This document shows, in pieces, positions 22,600 to 32,150 of a DNA stretch of 64,000 nucleotides. Source of the DNA: Ligustrum vulgare (taxonomy: Eukaryota; Streptophyta; Magnoliopsida; Lamiales; Oleaceae); contig OY743176.1 in NCBI GenBank assembly GCA_963555705.1, forward strand, positions 62,012,040-62,076,039, given 5' to 3'. The notes beneath the pieces are model-generated. The model ran no database searches and was not told the DNA's origin. It saw only the letters and a program-made list of their open reading frames with translations. Numbering within the stretch: position 1 is the stretch's first letter; every line of letters starts with the position of its first letter. A program made the translations under genes and the position numbers.

Positions 22600-22811
22600 A
22601 GACTTCAATTTGAACGAAAATGCCCTTAAAACTTTTAGAACTTAACTGATCACACTAGATTTGACTGTCAAAAGATGCTAAAAATAACATAAAGGACGCT
22701 CTCAGCAAAAAAAAAAATGGAAACGTTGGGACGTTTTACACCAAAAATCTTAATGTTGGGACGTTTTGCACAATGAGTGTTAAACGTAGGGACGTTTTGT
22801 GCCAATTACCC
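22600..22811 (-). repeat. Right TIR of the MULE
   Basis: Ends ACGTTTTGTGCCAATTACCC at 22811 and is inverted relative to the left TIR. Contains three GGGACGTTTT blocks (22729-22739, 22757-22767, 22789-22799), better preserved than in the left TIR. Followed directly by the TSD ATTACAAAA. Confidence 0.9.
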
Positions 22812-22820
22812 ATTACAAAA
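22812..22820. repeat. Right TSD of the MULE
   Basis: ATTACAAAA, matching 8583-8591. Confidence 0.9.
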
Positions 22821-22917
22821 ATTGCACTCCCAACTAATATATCACCCCCTTCATTGATTCTATCATATTTTGTTACATATTTTCATACCAATTTAGCTAT
22901 TTCATCATCTATGGAAG

Positions 22918-23634
22918 TAATATCAGAAATACTTGGTGAACTCATATCTTTGAATTGAAAAGTAAAGTGAGAAAACAAAAACAACAAATAATATTAATAA
23001 ATTATCTTGATAAGGAGTCTCTTTGTTACTCAACTAGAATTTTTAATTACATATTTTGAGGGAAAAAATTAAAATTTTAAAAAACGTATCTCAAAAAGTA
23101 ATGTAGCACTCGATATGGATGTCAGAATGAAGAATAAGAAGTAGAATTACAATAACTTGGTTTATAATTATAATTTCTCATAGGTTCATTAACCCGCTCA
23201 CCCAACATTGAACACCCTAACTGTAAGGCCGCTTTTCACTTTTCATGCAATTTTAAATTTCACGTCATATTATGTTAATATCAGAAATACTTAGTGAACT
23301 CATATCTTTGAATTGAAAAGTAAAGTGAGAAAACAAAAACAACAAATAATATTAATAAATTATCTTGATAAGGAGTCTCTTTGTTACTCAACTAGAATTT
23401 TTAATTACATATTTTGAGGGAAAAAATTAAAATTTTAAAAAACGTATCTCAAAAAGTAATGTAGCACTCGATATGGATGTCAGAGTGAAGAATAAGAAGT
23501 AGAATTACAATAACTTGGTTTATAATTATAATTTCTCATAGGTTCATTAACCCGCTCACCCAACATTGAACACCCTAACTGTAAGGCCGCTTTTCACTTT
23601 TCATGCAATTTTAAATTTCACGTCATATTTATGT
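22918..23634 (+). repeat. ~358-bp near-identical tandem duplication
   Basis: ATATCAGAAATACTTGGTGA at 22919 recurs as ATATCAGAAATACTTAGTGA at 23278. The two copies run in parallel with only a few differences (for example GGTGA/AGTGA, GTCAGAATG/GTCAGAGTG). The unit includes CACCCTAAC and the first ~55 bp of the LTR that starts at 23580, so it copied an LTR junction. Confidence 0.95.
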
Positions 23635-23930
23635 TAATGTTATTTGAAATTTGAAATTTAATTAATTTTACGTCAATGATTTGGAATTGTTTTGCAGTGG
23701 AAGGATTTGGACGCCGGCTCGCTCAATGTGCCAATTAGAAAATTATAAATTTGTCTACTTGCAATTTATGTGAATAATTGTTTTATTTCCAAAGCTTGTC
23801 AATTCCTATTTTTGTCAAATTATTATAAGTGGTAAATTTTAGGATATTTTGTAAATTTATGATAGATGTGTACTTAATTTTTGAGACTTAGGGAGAATGA
23901 GGGATTAAATTGCAAATACCCTAAAGATTA

Positions 23931-24140
23931 CACCTAAACCCTAACCTAACCCTCATTCTCACCCTCTCACCCGACGCTCTCTCCGTCTCTGCGCTCTCTC
24001 TCCGTCTCTCTCTCGCGATCTCTCACACTCACACTCGGTCTCGCTCTCTCTCACGCTGAACTCTCTCACTCGCACACCTCACGCTCGGCTTCTCTCCCTC
24101 TTGCGCAGCCTCTGACCGCCGACTTCCACCACCAGTAAGA
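23931..24140 (+). promoter_or_regulatory. Telo-box and CT-rich leader within the LTR
   Basis: CTAAACCCTAACCTAACCC is followed by about 180 bp of (TCTC)-rich DNA. Telo-boxes with pyrimidine-rich leaders are typical of plant promoters of growth-related genes, so the LTR may use this as its promoter. Transcription from here is inference; no clear TATA box is seen just upstream. Confidence 0.45.
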
Positions 24141-25443
24141 CACCTTTCTCTTCACCGAACGCACACAGACAACACACACACTTAATTGGTGTATGTATAT
24201 ATGGAATTGTATGTATTTGTTGATGTATAAATGTGGTATGTATATAGTTATATGAACATTTCAGATTTTTCAGATTTAGTTGTAGTCAATTTCGAATTTT
24301 TAATTGTTAACCTCAGATTTGGGGCGTATATATGTGTGTATGTATATGTATGTATGTATGCACCTTTCAGATTGGTAATGGAAAATTTACACTTGTATAA
24401 TTTCAGATTTTTAGTCTATGTAGATAATATTTTTTTAAGATTCAAAATTTATGAACTAATTAGTGTAATTGAAATGTTTAGTTTCATTTTTGATTTAGGA
24501 ATGGTAATTTTCGAAAATTGAGGAAAATTTTGTGAAGGTGTATATAAATTCAGAATTTTTAGAGTTGTTATTTGATCATTTTGTTAATTTTGGTTTAAAT
24601 CAAATATATTTACTTGAGGCTAAAATTAATGGGTAAGAAGATTTTCTAATTCACAAAGAAATTGGATTTTGTGTTTAAAATATGGCATGCTAGGTGTTTG
24701 AAATAACTTTAAACCTCATTTGGATTAAATTGAAGTTTTAACTTTGGTTAGGGGTATGGTTAGTTCAAAAAGGATAATGATTGTGTTTTGAACTAAAAGT
24801 TTTGCCTAATTTGATTAGTGAGATTTCAATTTTTCTTTTTGCCTTCAAGTTCATCTCTTATTTCGAGTATGGTGTTATATGTGTTGGACCTAGCGTAAGG
24901 TCACGTTTGGGATTTAATTGTGAATGAAATAGAAGTTGTAACCTTGCTTAGAGTTTAAAATGTAATTTTGAACTAAAAGTATATTTTATTAAATGAATGG
25001 GTACAACTAGGATTTTGGTACATTGACGACACGGGCAGTCGAGGCTCCTCCACTTGCAAATTCAGAAACGGTAAATTACTAAGGACTGCAGGTAAGTAAA
25101 CTTCCCCCTATTTTCATAGAAGTTGAATGTAAATGTGAAAGTTATGTGTAAATGACTGTCGTGCAACTTACTTGCTTTGATGAATTGCATTTACATTATG
25201 AAAGCATATGTTATTGAGAAGAATGTTTAAGCATGCACATTATCATGTCATTGCATCATCAAGCATGCATTGACATCGAAATTTGGAAGTCAAATGTTTT
25301 AAATGAAAGAAATGTGTCAAAGTGCAAGTTTGTTCAAAATTTATGTATCCCAAGTTTTTAAAGAATGAATGGGTGTGCTTCTAGTTCATGAAAGATGCGA
25401 GTGTGAAATGGGGCGCGGGAGACCGGCGTACCCGAATGTAATG

Positions 25444-25532
25444 AACCGCTTTGCGGTGGGAAAGTGAATGTTACACCGCTTCGCGGTGGGAAAGTGAATG
25501 TTAAACCGCTTTTCGGTGGAAATGCGCATGTT
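25444..25532 (+). repeat. Three tandem 30-bp hairpin units
   Basis: Units begin ACCGCTTTGCGGTGGGAAAG, ACCGCTTCGCGGTGGGAAAG and ACCGCTTTTCGGTGGAAATG. The first two contain a perfect 5-bp stem (ACCGC/GCGGT) with a 3-base loop; in the third the stem is broken at one pair. Confidence 0.9.
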
Positions 25533-26373
25533 AATCTGGTTCCAAATAAGTAACTGTCCACTGTATTCTGATTGACTAGAAGTTACATCAAGTGAGCTCA
25601 CGATGGAAATGAAGTGAAAGTTTTGAAATGTTAAGTGAAAGTTTGAAAAGTGTGAATTTCCTGGAAAGTAAAGTAAATTGGGATACATATATGGAATTTT
25701 TAAAGCATTCATGTCATAAGCATGCATTCATGCATAAAGTTTACTTACTGAGCTTTAGCTCACCCCAATCCCTCCCCAACATTTCAGGTGATGAAAGTTA
25801 GGTGATCCGAGGAGAGCACTTGGTGACAGACTCAGGCTACACCGCTTCAAGTTTTTAAAGAAAATAAAGTTAAATTTTGAAGTTAATTAAGTTTATAATT
25901 AATTATTTCTTAATTCATTCATTTTATGTTGATAATTGTTTGGTTGAGATTAGTTTTAAATTAGTTATGGAATTTCTAATATTGGTTATATTATCACTTA
26001 TTGCATTTAATTGAAGCTTATTGATACAAAATGTGGTGTTGAGGAGTTTGGGGATTGAGTTTGAAATAATGTGGTGATATTGGAGTTTGAAGTAGAATTG
26101 GGGTTGTATGTTGAATATTGGATTTCTATTTGAGTTGAGTTTATGTTGTAAAATGGTTTTGATGTCCCTCTACAGGTTGGTTAAGTCCAATTTATAGAGG
26201 AGACTCTGTCGAAATTTCTATAAGATTTTAAAATAGAAAATGAAAAGGTTGATGTTTTTAAATGATTTGTTTTCCGCATTTTAATGTTTAAATATTTTAA
26301 ATTCCGCATTTAATATGAATGGAAGTTAACACGCCTAGGTTTAAGGTTTTGAAACTTGGGGTGTTACACTAAC

Positions 26374-26854
26374 CCTATATATATACAAACACAGAGATTA
26401 TACAAAACGATATACAATGTAGCCGAAAAAGCTAAAATCAAAGGGAGAGGACGACGCTTCTGGGCTTCTTCGATGACCCTGCTTGGGCTTCTTCTCCGGC
26501 AACGTTGCTCAGGTTTTCTTCTCCGACTACAATCCAGCATGGGTCCTTCTTCGATGCAGCTTCGGTGTGGGTAATTCGCCTTCTCCGACGCTTCTCCGTC
26601 TCTAGTGCAGCTGCAAAGGCAAATGTATGTCAGATTCATCTTAGCTTGTAGCTTCGACATGTGTCAAAGCATGTTCGATGAGTGTCGGTATCCAGCACAT
26701 GTCAAGACACCAACACGTCGGCTCCGACGTGTCAGTGTATCTTAGTGCACCTGTAATCAGATTCTAATCTTAGCTTTATCTTGATATTTTCTTTATACAA
26801 ATGATGCATAATCTCTGCAGCTAAGAACTTATCAGGACCATGCTATTGTATTAA
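26374..26854. other. Intergenic, no gene; GACGTGTC patch
   Basis: A 26356-26574 plus ORF and a 26364-26660 minus ORF overlap in a GC-richer stretch (CTTCTTCTCCGGCAACG) but show no family. ACATGTGTC, CAACACGTCGG and GACGTGTCAG cluster at 26655-26735, like the patch near the dead hAT at 6222. Confidence 0.4.
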
Positions 26855-27481
26855 TGTTCGCTAAAATTGTATAACGCAAGTGCACGATTCACGTTCAAGT
26901 GGTAAAGTGATGATATGCTGTCATACCCACGAGAATTGATTGATTTGTAACTAAATTTGTTGATTTCATTTTGAAAGAAAAGTTAAGTAACACAAAAGAT
27001 TTGATTTGATTCTGAATTCCTAAAAGTGACATGATTAAAGAAATGATAATATAAAAACTAGTTAACCAAAGGAAATAAGCAATAATATAAAAATTAGAAT
27101 AAAAACTAATTAACCTAAGAAGAATAAGACAACATAGACTTGATGATTCAAAAGAGTTAAATAACACGAGACAATGTAAATTTAATTTTCTTCACTACAC
27201 TAATTTCTTATTTCAAAAATCAATTAATATTAATTAATCAATTAACCAACTTACATGGAAATTCTAAATAACACGAGACAATGTAAATTTAGTTTTCTTA
27301 ACTACACTAATTTCTTATTTCAAAAATCAATTATTATTAATTAATCAATTAACCAACTTACATGGAAATTCTAAGTTTAATCTAATATGTGTAACAACTT
27401 ACAATAACAACACAAAATATTACCAAACATTTGTAAACTACATAAATATAAAACAACATTCCTAATCATAAATATATAAAC

Positions 27482-27722
27482 TGTTGTAAAACTATCAAAA
27501 TTCTAAACACAAGAATTAGAGAGAGATTGAGAACTAGAGAGAAGGAGGAGAATTTCTTGATTCTCAAGAATGGTCCCAATACAAATGAATATATGGTGCC
27601 CTATTTATAGGGGGCGGATAATGGTATAATCGTAATATGTAAATTTTACAGGGGCATAATGGTAATATGGAATTCACCTAATTTTACCTAACTTTACCTA
27701 AATATTCCTAACATTTATAACA
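27482..27722 (-). repeat. 3' LTR (left) of the young element
   Basis: TGTTGTAAAACTATC to CATTTATAACA on plus, 241 bp. Contains CTATAAATAGGGCACC on minus, a TATA box matching the one in the other LTR. Confidence 0.93.
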
Positions 27723-27762
27723 CTCCCCTTGAATGACATATTACTCGCTTGCTCAATGGTCT

Positions 27763-28432
27763 GCCTCGTTAAAACCTTGCTAAGAAAACCCAGTGGGATA
27801 AAACTTGAGCGAAGGAAAAAGAGTACAGCTGCTCCCCCTGATGTTGGCCATGGTAAATCATTGAGGCTGACATTCCAACAAATCATGTATTGAATCTTGA
27901 AGTTCTGAAGTGCTGCCTCATTAAAACCTTGTCAGTAAAACCCAGTGGGGTAAAATCTGAATCAAGGAAAAAGAGTACAGCCGCTGCCTCGTTAAAACCT
28001 TGTCAGGAAAACCTAGTAGGACAAAACCTGGATGAAGGAAAAAGAGTACAGCATGATTCTCCCCCTGAAGTGTGCAATTGAGGATTCATGAACTTCTCGA
28101 ACATTGATATCATCTTTCGTCTGGAATATATATGAAAATCTTCTTGTGTGTAGCCGATATCATAACATTCTTCATAAGATGTGTATGATTTTCTTCATTT
28201 GTTGATATCATTCCAGCATAACAATGTGTTGCTGAATTATAGCTTGTTGATAGCTATGATGATGCCTCAAAAACCTTTGCTAGGAAAACCCTGTGGGACA
28301 AAACCTCAGCGAAGGGAAAAAGAGTACATTATTCTCATTAGTTTTCATCAATACGCCTCAACTGTTGCCTCATTAAAAACCTCGCTAGGAAAACCCTGTG
28401 GGAAAAACCTCAGCTAAGGGAAAAAGAGTGCA
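27763..28432 (-). repeat. Five copies of a ~67-bp copia 3' repeat
   Basis: Units near 27763, 27915, 27985, 28263 and 28366, each GCCTCGTTAAAACCTTG..., then AAAACCCAGTGGGA, then GAAGGAAAAAGAGTACA. The phrase (on minus, GTACTCTTTTTCC...GGTTTT) is widespread just upstream of the 3' LTR in plant copia elements, usually once or twice. Five copies here make ORFs such as 27890-28081 that I do not regard as genes. Confidence 0.88.
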
Positions 28433-30425
28433 ACACGTATTTATTCATTTTCATGGAATATCACAAGTATATTAATGCAATCTCATATCTTTTCATCAAA
28501 ACATATCATTCATGATGAGCTTTATATAAATCGTTCATAGCTCATTTATGATGTCATAGTTTATTTATGATGTACTGAACATGCTATACCAAGCAATGTT
28601 TATTTAGTTGACTGATTGCATTACTCAAAACTAGAATTGATTCACTTCTATCAAAATCTAGAATTCACATCTGATGAATAATTAAATATTCATTTTCATA
28701 TTCACTTCTGGTGAATAATCAATTTCCGGTGGATAATATAATTTTGCATATTGAAAATCAATTGCATGCCCAAATATTCAATAATAATAGTACACTCCAA
28801 TTTCAATTTCAACATATTATATTATGGGGTCATTTGTATCATCCTATAGTGATACTAATCTGGGCATATTGAATCTTTCAATGATTTATACATGTATGTT
28901 CTTGCACTTTATAAACTGCAATTTCTAATTTGCAGGAGCATAATCAATCATTGAAATAGATATCAATTTTGACATATAATCTACAATCATTTTACTTGAA
29001 ATCCCAACGTACCGCGATCAACTGGTACATCAAAGAATACCCTCAAAATACCGAGATGAGAATCACACTTTTTGATTTCACTCATTGGTATATCAAAGAG
29101 CTCAAGCTAGTGATTTAGATTATAGTCACATCCACCATATGTCATGCCAGTTCAATGAAAAATCTTGCGCGCAACGAGTCGTCATCTACGACTGTGAAAT
29201 ATTTTTCATTTGTACATATAATTACTGGCTTTACATTTAAGCATTTGGACTTCTGGTCCTTGAATAATAATCCCTACATTGGGGTTATATACTTGGCCAA
29301 AGTATTATAATTTCATCAACCTCATTTTCATAAGAGGGTTGTATGTAGTCGACTTATTTATCGATTCCATTTCAACTTAATATAACATAGAGAGATCTCT
29401 ATATATGTTCTATCATCAGGTACCTGAATCTCTTTTAACTATGTCCCTTATACTCACTATGAGTATTCAGCCTCAAAGGGATCATCTCAATCATTCAAGA
29501 GATATTTATTTATGGAATCGATTCTCATTATGCTTCAGGCATAATTACGCTTTAAGCGTGTTTTCCCCATAATATTCACAAATCTTATATTATATCAATC
29601 GGCTAAAATGCCGCAACACATGTCATACAATCATATATCAAGTGCGTATTGTTGGAGTGTATATAGATATCGCACTTTTTAGAAATCATAAAGTTTCACA
29701 AGCAAATCATTATTTCATCGTATTGACATGTTTATATGTAGAATATTGCTGCATAATCAAATTGTTCTCATAGAAAATAACTTGAGGCTTTTAATCTGCT
29801 AAACCATTAGCAATATAATATTCTATTATCTCAACTAATTCGTAAAATCATTAATGACTTTAAGATATATTCATGCTAGCATTTATCACTTTGCTTGTAA
29901 TATCATTACTTGAGCAAAAATCAGTCATTCATTTAGTGAGATAATTAATTTGCTTTTGAGAACAAGCAGCAATGATAACAATCTTCTGGTCCTTTAATGA
30001 ATGCCATTATTCATTCTCAATAAATCTCATTATTGAATTGGAATCTAACCAATCATTATAGAACTTCTGGTTCAACAAGATATTTCACTTGTACATATGT
30101 ATGAATTTCTAGTTCAATACAATATTCATTTCATCAGTACGTATTTCTGTACAGTTCAAATCAGCATACCTTTATTACTTTTATACCGGAAAAATCAGGT
30201 ACAATATCCAAGGAAAATATCTCATGATCTCAATCTTGTTGCCAAATCTTTCCTTATATCGAAAAAGGTAATGACGCATTATCTCATTGTTCTCACCTTT
30301 TCAATAATTTATTCCATTATCTCTTAATGGAATCGATATCACTGACACGCGGAGCCATCGCTCTTTCACGCGTTGAATAATGCATTTAAATAGAAGATTT
30401 GGAAAGAAGGCTAGATTCATCAAAA

Positions 30426-30971
30426 ATGGATATCATACTTTCAAATATTCGCAAATATTATTCCAATCTTCCAGTAAATGATTTGAGAAAAATTTATCGA
30501 ATTAGGCTTCAAAGATTGAGGTTGCTGATGGATCATGGCATCCCAGAAGATGTTCGCTGGTTGATCGAAGCGAAAGTTCGATTAGCTGGTGAATTACCAG
30601 ATTCATTTTCTAAGCACAAACCTGGCTTAGGTAAGAGTACTTTTGCAAAGAAGCGAAGAGCAAAAAGATTAAATAGTTGCTACAAATGTGCTCGATGGAC
30701 ATGTGATACCCGTTGTAAGTCAATAGGGTATTCATCTATAAATCGAGATGATAAGATACACTTCATTAAGGGTGGGCTGAGTAAGGAGTCGTTGGATGAT
30801 ATCCGATTGACTCTTGAGACGCACCCTAGTGGGTATGTGCAGCGTGAGCTACTATCTTTATGGGCTAAATTTATCAGCGATAAAGAGCGTTATAGTCTCA
30901 AGAATATAATAGCAAAAGATCCTGTTTGCCAGGCTGTTATAAACAATGATGTTTTGGCTATGCAGCATTAA
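30426..30971 (+). CDS. Unrecognised basic Cys-rich protein, 181 aa
   Basis: Open from ATG 30426 (MDIILSNIRKYYSNLP) to TAA; the frame is open further upstream but without another ATG. Residues 1-70 are rich in Arg/Leu and probably helical (LRKIYRIRLQRLRLLMDHG). Residues about 75-90 are strongly basic (AKKRRAKR), directly followed by a small Cys cluster (CYKCARWTCDTRC), then INRDDKIHFIKGGL. The basic-run-plus-Cys-cluster layout resembles the small nucleic-acid-binding proteins of some plant RNA viruses (Pfam Carla_C4/Viral_NABP type), but this is a weak resemblance by eye. It lies antisense within the young LTR element, 300 bp upstream of the LOG-like gene on the same strand. ATTTAAATAG at 30384-30393 could be its TATA box. 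Confidence 0.5.
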   Translation: MDIILSNIRKYYSNLPVNDLRKIYRIRLQRLRLLMDHGIPEDVRWLIEAKVRLAGELPDSFSKHKPGLGKSTFAKKRRAKRLNSCYKCARWTCDTRCKSIGYSSINRDDKIHFIKGGLSKESLDDIRLTLETHPSGYVQRELLSLWAKFISDKERYSLKNIIAKDPVCQAVINNDVLAMQH

Positions 30972-30985
30972 TTCAAGGTAAATCA

Positions 30986-30988
<3 letters not shown>

Positions 30989-31057
<69 letters not shown>
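30989..31057. repeat. (TA)n microsatellite
   Basis: About 34 uninterrupted TA units between the two antisense genes of the LTR element. Confidence 0.97.
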
Positions 31058-31062
<5 letters not shown>

Positions 31063-31279
31063 TTTTCTGTTTTCTTTCACGAGTTTTGATAAAGGCTGGT
31101 TAAATATTAAATCACCGAAAGATGAGTATGGTGATTTTGTCAAAAGTAAATCTTCACTTTTTCGAAATACGAGTAGTAAATAGTGAAGTTTTTCAAGTTT
31201 AAAAGCCAATGATTTTCACAGTTTATGCATCCCAAAATAACATTTTCTTGTAAGTTTTTCCTTCCTTATTCTTTCAAAG

Positions 31280-31932
31280 ATGGAAGGACCAAAACTTCGA
31301 CAGATCAAAACTATCTGTGTATTTTGTGGATCAAAAGTAGGGAAAGGTTTTGGGTATCTAGAAGCAGCAGTGGATCTTGGAAAGAAATTGGGAGAGAAAG
31401 GTATCACTCTCGTGTATGGAGGAGGTAGCAGTGGATTGATGGGTTGTGTTTCACAATCCGCTCTAGCAGAGAAAGTAAGAGTGATAGGTGTTATACCTAC
31501 TCCGTTAGCTGATATCGCAGGCAAAACACGAGGGCATGAAGTACAAACCTTATCTATCCATGAACGCATAACTTGCATGCTATATGGTTCTGATGCCTTC
31601 ATAGCTCTGCCTGGAGGTTTTGGTACTTTAGAAGAAATCTTTAATATTACCTCATGGGCTCAACTAGATCTCCATACTAAGCCTATTGGGCTTTTAAATG
31701 TAAACAATTTCTTTGATGGTTTGCTAACATTTCTTGATTATGCTGTGGAACAGGGATCATCTCTCCATTTTCTAGGAGAATCTTTATTTCTGCTCCTACT
31801 ATCGAGGAACTGCTGGATAAGTTGCAATCATATATTCCAATACAAGATCCAGCAGGAGTAAAGATAGATTGGTCGCAAGGAAAGGGAATCAAGCGAAAAT
31901 GGAGTCCGGTTAATGTAAATTTATCTTTGTGA
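31280..31932 (+). pseudogene. LOG-like cytokinin-activating enzyme, intronless, frameshifted
   Basis: LOG enzymes (cytokinin riboside 5'-monophosphate phosphoribohydrolases) release active cytokinin bases from nucleotides in the cytosol. Here ATG 31280 starts MEGPKLRQIKTICVFCGSKV. Nucleotide-binding GGGSSGLMG is at residues 47-55, the HER motif with the expected Arg at 94-96, and the family signature PGGFGTLEE at 111-119. The ORF ends at 31861, but from about residue 159 it leaves the family: one base appears missing near 31754, and the true C-terminus (ISAPTIEELLDKLQSYIP) continues in the next frame to a TGA at 31930. Plant LOG genes normally have several introns; this copy has none, suggesting capture through RNA. 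It is antisense inside the LTR element. The frame loss lies past the active-site motifs, so a truncated protein cannot be excluded. Confidence 0.85.
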
Positions 31933-31944
31933 ACCCTAGAATAG

Positions 31945-32150
31945 GTAGTGGTAGAGTACGGAGTATTCTCACTCTCGAGACACACCATAAATTTCTAGGA
32001 TTTTGTTAATGTTTAATCTTGTGTACCTCAAAAATTTAAGGTGGTAGAGTATGGAGTATTTCTTACTCTTGAAACACACCTTTTTCTTTATTTCCTCAAA
32101 AGGTCAGAGGTGGTAGGATACGGCTACTCCCGAAACACATCTCTCATTTT
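31945..32150 (+). repeat. Threefold repeat after the LOG-like gene
   Basis: GGTAGTGGTAGAGTACGGAG, AAGGTGGTAGAGTATGGAGT and GAGGTGGTAGGATACGGCTA, each followed by ACTC..GAAACACACC or a variant (31947, 32039, 32107). Diverged units of roughly 80 bp. Confidence 0.75.

Larger units (their letters stand above)
8592..22811 (+). mobile_element. 14.2-kb MULE carrying MURA and a ULP1-like gene
   Basis: A complete Mutator-like element bounded by long TIRs (left about 8592-8795, right about 22600-22811) and an identical flanking 9-10 mer ATTACAAAA(A) at 8583-8592 and 22812-22821. Inside are a MURA transposase gene on plus (11186-13893) and a ULP1/C48 protease gene with an N-terminal DUF1985 domain on minus (20584-14504), arranged convergently. 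MULEs with ULP1-like genes are known in plants (Kaonashi/KI-MULEs of Arabidopsis, CUMULE of melon), and this element fits that class. Later insertions: solo LTR 14989-16496, hAT-like element 21082-21764, MITEs at 21190 and 22170. Both genes carry stops, so it cannot move autonomously now. Its noncoding DNA is packed with GTGACC motifs. Confidence 0.93.
23580..26368. mobile_element. 2.8-kb solo LTR with CT-rich leader
   Basis: TGTAAGGCCGC at the left and GGGTGTTACA at the right, with exact 5-bp duplications CTAAC (23575-23579 and 26369-26373). No internal coding region. Contains a telomere-box-like run CTAAACCCTAACCTAACCC (23934-23953), a CT/TCTC-rich block to 24130, ACTGAGCTTTAGCTCACCCC (25747-25766) followed by TTTCAGGTGATG, and three hairpin-forming 30-bp repeats at 25444-25532. 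The GGGTGTTACA terminus and the AGCTCACC..TTTCAGG phrase recall plant gypsy (Del/Tekay-like) LTRs; that lineage call is from memory and tentative. Confidence 0.88.

Noticed and set aside
23934..23953. Interstitial telomere repeat
   Set aside because: Only about two to three imperfect CCCTAA(A) units; better read as a telo-box in a promoter-like region.
27890..28417. Small plus ORFs in the young LTR element
   Set aside because: Translations of the fivefold 3' repeat.
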